From Colias croceus (Eukaryota > Arthropoda > Insecta > Lepidoptera > Pieridae), in assembly GCF_905220415.1 (NCBI RefSeq), contig NC_059548.1:1924501-1988500 (forward strand): 64,000 nt of DNA, in the 5' to 3' direction. The position numbers were made by a program, and so were the translations under genes. How positions within the stretch are numbered: the first letter of the stretch is position 1; each line of letters begins with the position of its first letter. A model generated the notes under the pieces. The model was not told the DNA's origin and ran no database searches. It saw only the letters and a program-made list of their open reading frames with translations. Positions 22,736 through 33,472 of this stretch are shown one piece after another.

Positions 22736-24036
22736 TAAGTCAAATATTTTTATGTTATTTTTATGATTTACGAAAATTGATTTTATAAAGACTATCTTTT
22801 GGTTCAAAATACAAAATCATATAAAATTAATATAGAAACATTGCAATATTTGATTTAGATGATTAATTTCAACTCATAATTTTAAAATCTAACAACACCC
22901 TAAGCTTTCATACTTTGACATTAAAATGTCGTTAATTTTATAACACGTTAAATTAGAAAGACTCCATTGAAACTCACTACAATATGTAGGAACTTCGCAA
23001 CCCCGCTTTTGTATAAAATTTCATGCGCAAACCCAAATGTAGAGATACCTAATTAAAATATTTTCAGAAGTTGCCACAATGCCCGTGAACAACTCCAAAG
23101 AGAGTCGCGATATTATTAATTACGTTATGTCACAGCCCTAACATTAGGCTGGTTATACACTGTGATACAATTTCAATTATCAAAGCTGTCAATAATAAAA
23201 TGCATTTTTATTAAAATATTTTTTTTGTTTGCATTGCTGCGCACCCTATGCTATAATAGAGTTATAATTGTTTGTTGATAAATTAGTTATTATTTATTCG
23301 AGGTTAAACCTTACACCATATTAAGTAGGTATAATAAAAATGTCGTACTGTAAAAGATGAATAATATTCAATCGTATCAAAATCCTACTGTCTTTTCAAA
23401 TTTCATAGTGTATTAAACACAATTTATGGACCACATTAAAAAAACATACTTATTTAATGTAATTTAAACAGCAAGACTATAGCAGTTATACTAAATGTTG
23501 CCTAGTGTATAGGAAAACTAAAAATAATAAGACTTTCGGTACAAAGACAGCGTATACGATTGTCATTTGTAACTTACACTTTAACGCTCTGAAACTTGGT
23601 TATTTTGTAATTATTGTTTTGTTAAAGTCAACACTTTTAAACTAACTTTGTTACTTTGGAAACACATTGCCTGCATTTCTGGTATATTTTTATGAAATTA
23701 GGTACAAAAACTGGTTTTAATATTTTTAAATAGGTAAGTACTATAATAAAATAATATTTTACAATGTACATACTTCGTGATATAAAATCTCAAAAATCAT
23801 TTTTTGATAACTTATAAATAATTACATAATATTCTAAATTGTATTAAATTATTGCAATTGAAATATAAAAGGCGAATAAGGGAAACAAAATACAATAGCA
23901 AATAAGAGCGGAATAAACATTTAACTCCCTAATTTATGGCAGTGATAAAACAAAATTATAAAAATTCGAAGTTTGAAATTTTGAATTACCATTCGGATTC
24001 GCGAACTCTCGCTACAACGCGGGAATAACGAAAAAA
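22736..24036. other. AT-rich stretch, nothing recognised
   Basis: No supported coding frame, RNA gene or repeat end. Confidence 0.5.
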
Positions 24037-24346
24037 AATATTGATGTTTTGCATTAAAACAAAACATGTATTATGTGTCGAATAAAACACACAGCGTTGG
24101 ATGAAGAAAGCAGTCTATGAATCCTATATATCTCTATGCAAATTGGGTCACCTTACCAAATATCGATGGATCTTTCACCTCACTAGCAAGAGCGCGTCCC
24201 TAGTATGGCATCTGTCATCATCGCCTTTGAAGCGCTGTCATCTTCCAAGCTCCATAGCATCTTCATCAGCAAGCAGTAAACTGCAACGCTGTGTGTTTTA
24301 TTCGACACATAATACATGTTTTGTTTTAATGCAAAACATCAATATT
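24037..24346. repeat. Fold-back: 63-bp perfect inverted repeat
   Basis: The 63 bases at 24037-24099 (AATATTGATGTTTTGCATTA...) are exactly the reverse complement of 24284-24346, around a 184-base loop. The loop and inner part of the left arm are shared with an inverted copy at 29166-29340. Directly after the right arm, 24342-24380 repeats a block that precedes the copy at 29 kb. No coding role is evident: the 92-codon frame at 24101-24379 runs through loop and arm. Confidence 0.75.
24084..24258 (+). repeat. 175-bp inverted duplication, left copy
   Basis: From AAAACACACAGCGTTGGATG to AGCTCCATAGC this segment is identical by eye, base for base, to the reverse complement of 29166-29340. The two copies flank about 4.9 kb that contains the exon-like segments on the minus strand. 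Identity implies a recent event or continuing gene conversion. Confidence 0.75.
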
Positions 24347-25033
24347 ATGTGTCTTTCTAAAACACACAGCGTTGGATGAAGATGTGTTTGATATCTGCTG
24401 GTGAAGAAAGACATACAAACGCTATGTTGAAAATAAATTATCTTGTTAATATCATAATACCTAAGTGCTGTATTAACAACTTAAATTTCATTCCTTACAG
24501 AATGTTAAATGAACCTGTTGTATTGTAAAATAAATTTATATTTTAAATTCTAAAAACAATACAAGGGGGTTATGTAATAACAACAAAAATTGTTTTTCTT
24601 TCATATTGTAAGAACTAACCATATAGGTATCCTCTAAATTTTAAATTATTCTCCTCAGATAATCTTCTCAATAAGCCAATACTAATGAACTAAGTCTTAG
24701 AACCTAAGAACTGCTTAATTATTTCTCTATATCTTTGATACAAATCAAAGTTCAAATAATAACATAAAAATAAAATTTTAAAAATTATAACTCAAAGGAA
24801 GATCAATGTCACCAAGGATAAACAATGGAGCCTCTAAGGCTAAATACTACAGTAAATAACATCTGTATATAAAATAACTATAATAAGCAATGTTAACACA
24901 ACTGTACCTTAAGCATTAAGCATGTTTGTTACACATTGATCATTACTATGATCTTAAATTAATTACACTGAATTAAATAATAAATTAAACAGTTTCAGGT
25001 TACCTTAAAGTAAACCAGACTCACTGGCACTGG

Positions 25034-25213
25034 CTAAATTGACTGATTGACAGTAAAACTTTTATAATTGACTGTATGGTCCTTCCACTGCCTCCACGGG
25101 TTGGTGCCCTTACCACATTCTTGAAGCCACTGCTGGACAGGGCTGCTACGTTTACTGTCCTTAAGATCTGGAGGGACCTTAACTAGCCAGAGATAAAGGT
25201 TTGTGTTGCAAGG
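25034..25213 (-). other. Possible C-terminal coding exon (59 codons to stop)
   Basis: A minus-strand open frame of 59 codons ending in TAG. From about codon 11 it reads VKVPPDLKDSKRSSPVQQWL then QECGKGTNPWRQWKDH, a composition more protein-like than the AT-rich surroundings. An AG acceptor candidate (CTCTGGCTAG) precedes the GTTAAGGTCCC codons. I do not recognise the protein. It could be the last exon of the same minus-strand gene suggested by 28868-28961, or a chance frame. Confidence 0.25.
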
Positions 25214-25542
25214 TTAAAGGGTCCGCCCCTTTATAGATAAGAATCAATTATCTACTTTTAAGATTGAAAATCAGTCCTTTGTTACTTGAACCAACCTTTC
25301 CACATGGGTCACTGGGCATATCTATGTGTCTGAGTTTCCTCACAACCGACCACCTGATGGATAATGTGTTGTTGTATCCATTTAGTATCCAAATTCAGGT
25401 CAGGTTATAATCTTATCTTGCTGTGATAAAAAACTGTATTTTGAGGTTTTCAGAAGTCATGTTCATGTCATGAACAGGGTCAGCTTGCTTATGATAGACT
25501 TAAGCCAATTAAATAGAATCCCTGTGTACTAGATTACATGCA

Positions 25543-25564
25543 TTTTTTTTTTTTTTTTTTTTTT
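25543..25564 (-). repeat. 22-base T run (poly(A) of a minus-strand retroposed sequence?)
   Basis: An uninterrupted run of 22 T. The sequence to its right (25565-about 26700) is GC-richer than the window average and unlike its left flank, as expected if a polyadenylated minus-strand transcript or LINE was inserted here. No reverse transcriptase motif was found in that segment, and its frames (25951-26166, 26313-26549, both minus) are interrupted. Confidence 0.4.
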
Positions 25565-26850
25565 AGCATTGCATTATGAAAGTCACCTCCTGCTTGGAGG
25601 GTCATATGTTGGCACTGTGGAGGGGCACCACTACTTAACTGCTCTTTCTCCTTTGCTTTACAATGGGCTGTTTTCTCCCCTCCCCCCCCCCCTTTTCCGA
25701 CTGAGCAGTTGGGGGGCCATAAGGCCGTAAGGCCATTCACCAATGGTCTGAGTGCTCATGACTTCCGGGTCAATAACCATATATAACCATAATAGTCAAT
25801 AACCATAAGCCATCTTTAGGCGCTTGACATTGAGTTGCGGAGAAATGCCCATATATTATTATTATTTATTATATCAACCATAAGCCACCCTTGAGTGCTA
25901 TGTATCTGCCCCGGTCCCGGGGTGCGAGGTGCGCTAGTGCACTTGGAGGATTACCCTTGAAAGGGAATATTCAGTCTTGGCGTCAGCTCCATCAACGACT
26001 GCAGATGTCGCAAAATTCGGAGCAGGCTTTGGCAAATATGCCTTGGCACTAAAGCATTCCTTTGGGTAGCGAAATGGTCCATATCAGGAGCTTCCGAAAT
26101 ATTATATTTCCTGTTGTACAAGGTAGGAGAAGCCACTCCGGTACAGGTTGATTTCTTGAGAGGCAATCTAAATCAAAGGCCACTTAGGCGTCCTGGAAGC
26201 GTGCCAAGAGTTATTCTCAACTTTTCAGCTAGGTACAGTTACTCAGTTGTAAGAGCTAAGAGAGTCAGCAACCTTTGTATGTGGGCGACCAAAGTCTGAT
26301 TGATAGCTTGGGCTACAGGATGTGCGCCCCTTGCAATTTACTCAGAAGCACTTTTATTGCATATCTGGTACACGACATATAAGTCAGAAGTTCTAATGCC
26401 AAGTCCCCTGCTTCCCTCTTCATTTCTCTGACAGGTAAGTACTGTTCAGATGTCCTACTCCGCCCGCATCCGCGGTATCTGTAGTTAGGAAGTGAGAAAC
26501 TTGTTCTTTTACAAAGACTATTACATTTCTGTTTATGTTTCTTTTCCACAACTCTTAAGTCTTGTATAGCATGTAGAGGGAAAGCCTTTCTCTCTTGGTC
26601 TGCTGTGCGCGAAACTCTAGAGAAATACCTGGAGGCGACAACTGTACAGTCCTCTCAGTGTTAGATGTCTAGAACTGTCTGCAACTCTTATTTAGTGCAA
26701 GACATGGTCCTTTTAATGACTACCACAGTATGCTCTATCTTTGAGGCTTTTGGGACTGGCAATAACACAGACATTTCTATAGTATCACACATGAGGCACA
26801 AGTATCCAGGCTTACAATGTACACTTTGTAATTGATGTGCCAAACCTGCC
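25565..26850. other. GC-richer block of unknown origin
   Basis: Mixed-composition sequence with short C runs (25681-25692), no recognised domain, and several short minus-strand open stretches bounded by AG and GT, for example one reading RTVQLSPPG near 26640. It could contain exons of a minus-strand gene or be part of a retroposed insert ending at the T run. Confidence 0.35.
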
Positions 26851-26854
26851 TTCC

Positions 26855-27357
26855 CAAAATCTCTATGGTCTCCGGGACCTGTAGAGTTAATTGGAACAAT
26901 CCTTGTAGACGAAAAGATAATTGTCTAACTAGAAGGCTGTAGCTCACTCTGTGGCTTTACTAAAATCTCCATGGTCTCCGAGACCTGTGAAGTTAAATTA
27001 TTAGAATAATCCTGATAGTTTAACTAAATCAGAGGGCTGTGGCCCCTTTTGTGATTGGAGTGCCAATCAAGCTCTACCAATATCTCCATGGTCTCCGCGA
27101 CCTGTGAAGTTGAATTGGAATAGTCTTGTCAATCAGGCTTTACCAAAACCCCCATGGTCTCCGCGACCTGTGAAGTTGAATTGGAATAGTCCTGCCAATC
27201 AGGCTTTACCAAAACCTCCATGGTCTCCGCGACCTGTGAAGTTAAATTGGATTAGTCATGGTAGACCCAAAAGATAATTGTCCAACTAAATCAGAAGGCA
27301 CTTTATGTGGCTGTAGTGCCAATTAAGCTTTTCCAAAATCCTCACAGTCTACAAGAC
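26855..27357 (-). repeat. Array of six 24-nt blocks resembling duplicated mini-exons
   Basis: On the minus strand six copies of a 24-nt block (GTCGCGGAGACCATGGAGGT + TTTG in the best copies) occur at 27334-27357, 27210-27233, 27144-27167, 27078-27101, 26961-26984 and 26855-26878. Every block keeps 24 nt, has no stop in the phase (G)GT-CGC-GGA-GAC-CAT-GGA-GGT-TTT, and is preceded by C(T/A)TCACAG or CTCTACAG. Four are followed by GTAAAG or GTAGAG; the two outermost have lost the GT. The best copies code the octapeptide GRGDHGGF. Spacers vary: 42, 42, 93, 82 and 100 nt. The spacers also share sequence, so the whole unit (about 66-124 bp) duplicated in tandem. It may be exon duplication in a Gly/Arg-rich protein, or a non-coding minisatellite. 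Confidence 0.6.
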
Positions 27358-27491
27358 CTGTGAAGTTAATTTTGCAACGGTCTCAATAGACCAAAACTTA
27401 ATAGCTTAAATAAAACAGAAGGAGGGCACCTCCAGCCTGTAGGGTCTCCGCGACCATTTGAAATGGCTGCCATATGCAGGCAGAAAATAGG

Positions 27492-27607
27492 CCAATGATG
27501 CCTGATTGTACAAGCCAATCCTGGCCTTGTGAGAATCTCATTACTGTTACCAATGATGTCTAATTTTACAAGACAATCCTGGCTTTGTAAAAATTTAATT
27601 ACCGTTA
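27492..27607. repeat. 58-bp tandem duplication
   Basis: CCAATGATGCCTGATTGTAC and CCAATGATGTCTAATTTTAC begin two adjacent diverged copies (27492-27549, 27550-27607). They lie next to the mini-exon array and suggest general tandem expansion in this locus. Confidence 0.6.
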
Positions 27608-28492
27608 TAATCTGTGATATGTATCAAAATTACCTGGTTAATACCTAGGTGTTTAGGTGTCTCAGGTTGAATATCAACCTGGCGGAGCCATCAGCTCTTA
27701 TTGCCAGAAGCATATCTGAATGTAAGTATGGCATATATTTTTCTGGGTCTTTCTGGACACAGTTCTTTCAGCATAACCATACTAAGCTAATCATGGCTAA
27801 GGACACCTTGTACATATTTTCAGTACATATTTTTGTATAAGATACAAATAAAAAATACAAAGATTTTGGTTACTTTACTGTTGATATTATAGAATTGTTA
27901 TCACACCTGAGTGTTAATTTTAAGGCAAGCTCTTTCACTTAAGTAAGAAAGGAACTAGATAAACAACATTATCATCGGTAACATTATAACCAAGAATGAT
28001 CTCATTAAACTGTTCGGGGATACAGTAAATATGGCTCCTTGATGATGATAATGTATATAAACATATCTACCTCTTATAATCTGCAATGTCTATTTCTTAT
28101 GATTTTTCACTACTATTCAAATAAGTACCCATAGAATCAAAGCTTATTCTGGTATCAATTGGCTATGAAAATAAGCTCCTTATGTTAAGAATTATTTACC
28201 GTAAGATAAATTAGGTAATCTCAACTTGCAGTAATAAGTAGCTCCTACTGAATATTGTGTGAGACTGTTGCTCATATTATACACTCTATATCATATCCTA
28301 TAATAAGTAATGTAAAATCCATATGTGACATGTATCAATATTGAAATAATATTAAAATAGTTAATTAACAATTTCTTCTCTTTAGAATATTGTGATAGAC
28401 AGGTTTTGTAACTAACTATCTAAAATCTAAGTACATCTTAATTGTCTTGAATTATTTATGTAGTCAGTGGGCACTAAGTAGTAGGTACTCAC

Positions 28493-28593
28493 TTTTGTTG
28501 AGGTAGTTACAATTGAATGGTCTAAGTGATTGAGATGCCTCACTACCTGCTGAGTGCTGGGGCTCGTTAGCCAGAGGGGATCACGGTGGATTC
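28493..28593 (-). other. Possible second exon of a minus-strand gene
   Basis: An open stretch of 101 nt bounded by AG at its start and GTGAGT at its end. In the phase left by the exon at 28868-28961 (one base over) it reads without a stop (IHRDPLWLTSPSTQQVVRHL, then NHLDHSIVTTSTK) and ends in phase 0. The pyrimidine tract before the acceptor is poor and no family is recognised, so this is only a compatible candidate. Confidence 0.2.
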
Positions 28594-28867
28594 CTTATAC
28601 CTAAGTACCTTCTACCTAGGTAGCCTAACGCTATTTCACAAGTCTGGTTAAAAGCAATACTTGACACAGTAACCAATGTGCCTGTGTATGATAAAGAAAC
28701 CCGATGATAATGTAGTGATCTCATTATAGGCATGCATTGTGTTTTATTAATTACCTACATCTAAATATTGATGTATTTGTGTCAAATACTGTGAAATGTA
28801 TGCCACGTGCTGGATGAAAATCTATGCACGAGTCCGGACATGTTCTGACAAGTTTGATTGTACTTAC

Positions 28868-28961
28868 GGAATTTCTCGTCTCCCGGTCTCTTGGGCAGTG
28901 ACGAACCATTACTTCTCTCGTCCTCCGAGGACGAAAAAGAGTTCCCGCCACTATTATACAT
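28868..28961 (-). CDS. Candidate first coding exon (31 codons, then GTAAGT donor)
   Basis: On the minus strand an ATG at 28961 opens 31 codons, MYNSGGNSFSSSEDERSNGS then SLPKRPGDEKF, ending one base into the next codon at a consensus donor C|GTAAGT. Serine-, acidic- and basic-rich composition of this sort is typical of nuclear or RNA/DNA-binding protein N termini and is unlike the AT-rich noise of the window. The segment is GC-richer than its flanks. I do not recognise the gene. Downstream on the same strand are the candidate exon at 28493-28593 and the mini-exon array. The 96-codon plus frame and the 81-codon minus frame here are overlapping alternatives; the splice donor favours this frame. 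Confidence 0.4.
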
Positions 28962-29165
28962 ACCAAAGCACCGGTTTTCGAATTTCCTTCCGACAACGTG
29001 GTCTTTTGTGTTTCATATTGGAACTAATTCCGTTTTTCACTAGAAAAACACTAAAATTTAACGCGTGTGTGTTTTATCACACTTAATATTCGAGAATTAT
29101 AATTATATATATTCGAATTCGAGAAATATATTCTGCGCGATGTTATTGCGCACGAATTCATAAAC

Positions 29166-29340
29166 GCTATGGAGCTTGGAAGATGACAGCGCTTCAAAGG
29201 CGATGATGACAGATGCCATACTAGGGACGCGCTCTTGCTAGTGAGGTGAAAGATCCATCGATATTTGGTAAGGTGACCCAATTTGCATAGAGATATATAG
29301 GATTCATAGACTGCTTTCTTCATCCAACGCTGTGTGTTTT
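29166..29340 (-). repeat. 175-bp inverted duplication, right copy
   Basis: Exact reverse complement of 24084-24258. On the minus strand it is preceded by TATTATGTGTCTTTCTAAAA, the same block found at 24342-24380. A shorter degenerate version of this border (GTGTGTTTTATCACACTTAA) lies at about 29066-29090, just upstream of the candidate first exon, so it may be promoter-proximal sequence. Confidence 0.75.
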
Positions 29341-29360
29341 AGAAAGACACATAATATAGA

Positions 29361-31336
29361 ACAAATTTTCGCGCGCATTCGGCACAAACAAGAAAACAGT
29401 TTCGTCGCTTTTAGCTAATTTATTTCGCCGTAAATTACACGCTTTGCGTCAATGACCTCTCAATGTTAATATGGCTTCGTATTTTCTTTTTATATGGCTC
29501 TTAAAATTTCGCTGAGCTTGGAAAATATTAATTTAATATTAACTAATTTTTGAATTAGTTTAGAAACTTGGAGTAGAAGATTTGGAAAATTCGAATTAAA
29601 ATTAAAAATTATACCCTTTGCTCTGGTATAAGTACTACTTAAAAGTCATCGCTGTTGATGCTGTAACAAGTTTTCATTAATGGTAGAGATTTTTTTTTTA
29701 TTTTGACAGAAATGGATAAAATAAGAAATGCCCTTTTTGTGGGGAAATCTTGCATAAATACCCACAGCCATGAGGCCCCGGGTATTGGTTGGAATTCTAC
29801 TACGATCAGAAATGCCTAATATTCCACACATAAAACTTTGTCATTTAGTGATTATAAAATGAAAACCCATTAAAGTCGGTCCAGCGAAAAAAAATCCAAT
29901 TGTAAATTACTACGATACTTTAAGGCGTTCAATTTAAGAATAACTAAGATAAGGAACCTGTAAAAAACCCTTAGTTAGAATCTCGGTTTTATGGATCTTT
30001 AACCGTTTATAGCGGGCCTTCACTTTGCAACTGACAGTTCACGATTGAGTTATGTTTTACAGGAAACGATAAAATATCGTAGTCGTGAGTATTTTTGTAT
30101 CGGTAACGATATTTTTCTATAGCTTGAAAAGAAACAGTTTTACGTGAATTGTATTGAAAACTATTTCATTCATCATTCAATCAAAGATGAAAAAGAGGAA
30201 AGATATGATTGTTTGTTTGAATTGAATTGGCTCCAAAACTGCTGTACCAATTATATTTTACCATTAGAATAATTATCCCCCATATTATCCCCGATGAACA
30301 TACATATTTTATGATGTTTTTATCCCCGGTCAACTTGGACGGGGTCGGGACGATTAGCCAGTATTACATATTACCTACAATGGTCCCACACATCAGAACA
30401 TTTCTGAAATATTAGATTATCCATATAGGATTTATTTATTAAAATGTGGCGAAATTCTTGTGGCGTGTTATGTGTGTTGTGTGGCGCGAAAATGCATTAC
30501 CATCAAAATTTCATTTATTCATAGTCGAATCAAGTTTACGAACCTTGTTTATCGCCGGTATCGTATCGTATCGTATCGCACCCGCATCGTCAATATAAAT
30601 CAGTAGCATTATGCAATCAAGGCGCAGGTTTAGAGGGAAGAGGACTTTATAGGTGATAAAAACTTCATTCAAAATCCGCCAGAGTTGGCTCCATCAAAAT
30701 GAAATATACTTCGAGTAATAGATTTTTTGTTGACGTAACAGATTGATTACTTGAACGATTTACATAAAACGATTTAGGTCGACGATAAAAGAGTGATCAG
30801 CGATATTTAGGCTTCGCTTTAAAATTATATTTTATCTCCGGATTTATGGGTTTCTCAGAACATCTAATAATTAAATATTTAAAACTTTATTTGTTACAAA
30901 GAAACTTACGGTGGACAATTCATTATGTAAATTATTTCTTATAAATTAGAAAATTGTAGAAAGCTACAAATTAGTGGCTACATTTTTAAAAGCTTATAAT
31001 ATAATTCAATGATATTATAATCACACTTATTTGCTAACGAAAAATAATATGACTACGGTAACCTTTTTCGGGTTCTGCAAGTTTATAAAAACCACCCACA
31101 GTTGCGCTATAAATCAAAACATTGTGTACCAGGCAAGCAGGTATCAAACGGAGGTTGTGATTCCGCCCTGCACTTGTGTGCAGTGGAGGCTCACTCGATA
31201 CGTATCTATGTGTGCGCTGAATTGAATAATATAACTTATGCACACGGCGTTTAATATTAATTATTATTTTTGCTATCCTAGAGCAAAATATTGTATGAGA
31301 TATACCTTGCGCCTTTGGAATTTTTTACGTATGTGT
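29361..31336. other. AT-rich stretch, nothing recognised
   Basis: No supported gene. A short CGTAT repeat lies at 30558-30578. The frame at 30227-30415 and the overlapping frames at 31031-31243 show no motifs. Confidence 0.5.
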
Positions 31337-31365
31337 GAAGTAAAACAGGGTTGCTGTTTTACTTC
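31337..31365. repeat. Perfect 12-bp hairpin with 5-base loop
   Basis: GAAGTAAAACAG and CTGTTTTACTTC pair perfectly around GGTTG. The stem sequence is close to the GAAGTGAAACTTC ends of MITE family H, so it could be a joined pair of related ends. Confidence 0.55.
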
Positions 31366-31690
31366 TGAAAAGTTAGAATCAGTTGTTTCTTTATGTATAA
31401 AATATGAATTTATGAAACAAATATTATGTTAAAAATATAGATTAACTTATGATTTTTATTTAAATAAACGTTTTTTTAAAGCAAAATCGTACAAATGGTT
31501 TGGACCTTACATTATACCCAACATTTTTAAGTAAATCACTATTAAATCATATATTTGGTAGGTACATAAAGTACATCCTAAAATTGTTAAACTTAGATTT
31601 TAATAAAAGTGACATTACAACATTTTTACTATACATAAAAGGGGCGGATCTCCGCCGTCCAATGTTTACATAAACGGCTTCGTAACCCAC

Positions 31691-31915
31691 AACAATGTAC
31701 CAGGTTGTCATAACATTAAAGAGCAAGTTAGAGATAGCAGCGAGTTTATTGTTTAAAAATCTACTAGAAATAAAAACAATATACCAGACTAACATAAATT
31801 TCAGCATGTGCAATGAAAAGTTACTGCTTTGTCTGGAAAAAGTTGAAAAAGACACGCGCAAGTTATTGTTTACAAAACGACTCGAAACACAAAACATCGT
31901 ACCAGGATAACATAA
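31691..31915 (+). repeat. Diverged direct repeats (ACAATGTACCAGG units)
   Basis: The motif AACAATGTACCAGGTTGTCA recurs as AACAATATACCAGACTAACA (31775) and AACATCGTACCAGGATAACA (31893), each preceded in the later copies by a TTATTGTTTA(C/A)AAAA and CT(A/C)GAAA block. It is repeat-derived; the overlapping frames (71 codons plus, 116 codons minus) show the same internal repetition and are not taken as genes. Confidence 0.5.
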
Positions 31916-32371
31916 ATTTTAACAACTGGTTGGATATCAAATCCACTCTATAAAGAAAAATAAAGTCACAGTGAAATTCTTTCGATTACTTACTGAAAAT
32001 TGCACTGTAGTTATCCGCTCAATGTAGATTATTTTGATTTTATATGATTAAAAAAATGATACTACGCATGAAAGTTACAGTTATGCAACTCTATGTATTT
32101 ATTCTAGTACCTATTGGGTATACACTAGTAGTTATGTCCCGCGGGTTCATCCCCGTACAAAATCATAATAATATATAAGTTTGACCCTGAATCTTAAAAT
32201 TTTTCATTTGAAAGCGCATTATAAGTACTTATACAGATTACAGACAGAATTTAACATTATAATGTAATTAAAACTTAATATGTTCAATAAGTCCGCTATT
32301 GACAATATATCCCGAAAATTTTGTTGATCTAGCATAATCCAAACCCAAGTTATGAGGGTTCAAAAAAACGT

Positions 32372-32449
32372 CGAAGCGCTTCGAGAAAAGGTAGGTAGTG
32401 CCCGTGCGCTTCGCTTGTTCGCTTGGCTCGTCTTGGCGGGGGCACTACC
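32372..32449. repeat. GC-rich fold-back island
   Basis: Contains the palindrome CGAAGCGCTTCG (32372-32383) and a perfect 10-bp inverted pair GGTAGTGCCC (32394-32403) and GGGCACTACC (32440-32449), in otherwise AT-rich DNA. Possibly the end of a DNA transposon; no matching partner was found. Confidence 0.45.
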
Positions 32450-33472
32450 GTGCCCCCAGATATCACGAATAATAAAATATAATGAGTCCAAATGTATTTG
32501 TATAGACTTGTTTACCTAAAGATGCAAAATACGCAAATATTAATTTGCTACAAAGCCCTTTCTAAGCGATTACTTTAATGTTTTCATAAAAAACCTTTAT
32601 CGACCGTTTTGGAGGATTCAATTTCGTTAACGACATTAGAATTAGCATTTTTAGTGTAATCATTATCATAAAGACGTTATATTATAAGAAGTTTAGGTGT
32701 TTTTGTTTATTATTTCATTTACCCGTGATTTTTATTTGAACGTACATTATCGTTTAGTATAATATTACCTACACATAGGTAAATATAATAAATATTTATT
32801 TCTATCAACACCTGCATCATCAGCCAAATTTCTAACTTTTTCTTGTGAATTTAGGATCTTAATGTGATTTTAAAATATACAGGTATTGCATTATAATATT
32901 TTCTCTCAAAACACTCTAATCATAATCTATATCAAAAACTTTATTAGATCAAATAAAAACTTATAAGCCTAATAAATCTAAAAAAGGTTATAAATTCATT
33001 AAAATATGTAGATATTTTCCGGCGCTGATAAGGTTAAAATAATTTTTAAAATTGGTCCAGTAGTTTTGAATTAAATCGTAATAAATAAACAAACAAACAA
33101 AAATAAATCATCCTGTTTCTTATAATGAAAATTAAGATGAAAATAATATAACTGTATGCAAATTTCAATGTAGATTAAATTATATTATCCTTCTTAAACT
33201 ACCATGAAAAATGAAAACTTTAAATGTTTGTAAATCATTCACATGAAAACAAATAAACAAATTTGAAAATTTTCAACTTTAGTTTATTATCTGATTTAAC
33301 AAAGGTTTAAATAGAAACCTGTGAGGAATTTAGCAAAGTTGTTATATTATGTATAAACTAGGTATTTAATTAGTTTACCTACATGTAAGTTTTGACAGTT
33401 AGTCCTTTCTCAAGACCTTGCCCTAATCATTACTATGACACTTTAGAGCATGTAAGATATATATATAGTGAA
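32450..33472. other. AT-rich stretch, nothing recognised
   Basis: No supported gene. A weak match to Helitron family B (AAATTGGTCCAGTAGTTTTG) lies at about 33050-33080 on the minus strand. Confidence 0.5.

Noticed and set aside
24101..24379. 92-codon frame sharing its first 53 residues with a minus frame at 29051-29323
   Set aside because: The shared peptide only reflects the 175-bp identical inverted duplication; each frame then runs into unrelated sequence (inverted-repeat arm or AT-rich flank), so a protein pair is not supported.
25034..28961. Naming the candidate minus-strand gene (for example a bZIP factor or a Vasa-like RGG helicase)
   Set aside because: Only short peptides are visible and no diagnostic domain (basic region, DEAD box) was found, so no symbol is given.
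31547..31910. 116-codon minus frame and 71-codon plus frame
   Set aside because: Both overlap diverged direct repeats and repeat internally; no motif is recognised.
31691..31915. CRISPR-like repeat-spacer pattern of ACCAGG units
   Set aside because: Only three diverged units with unequal spacing (84 and 118 bp) and eukaryotic context.
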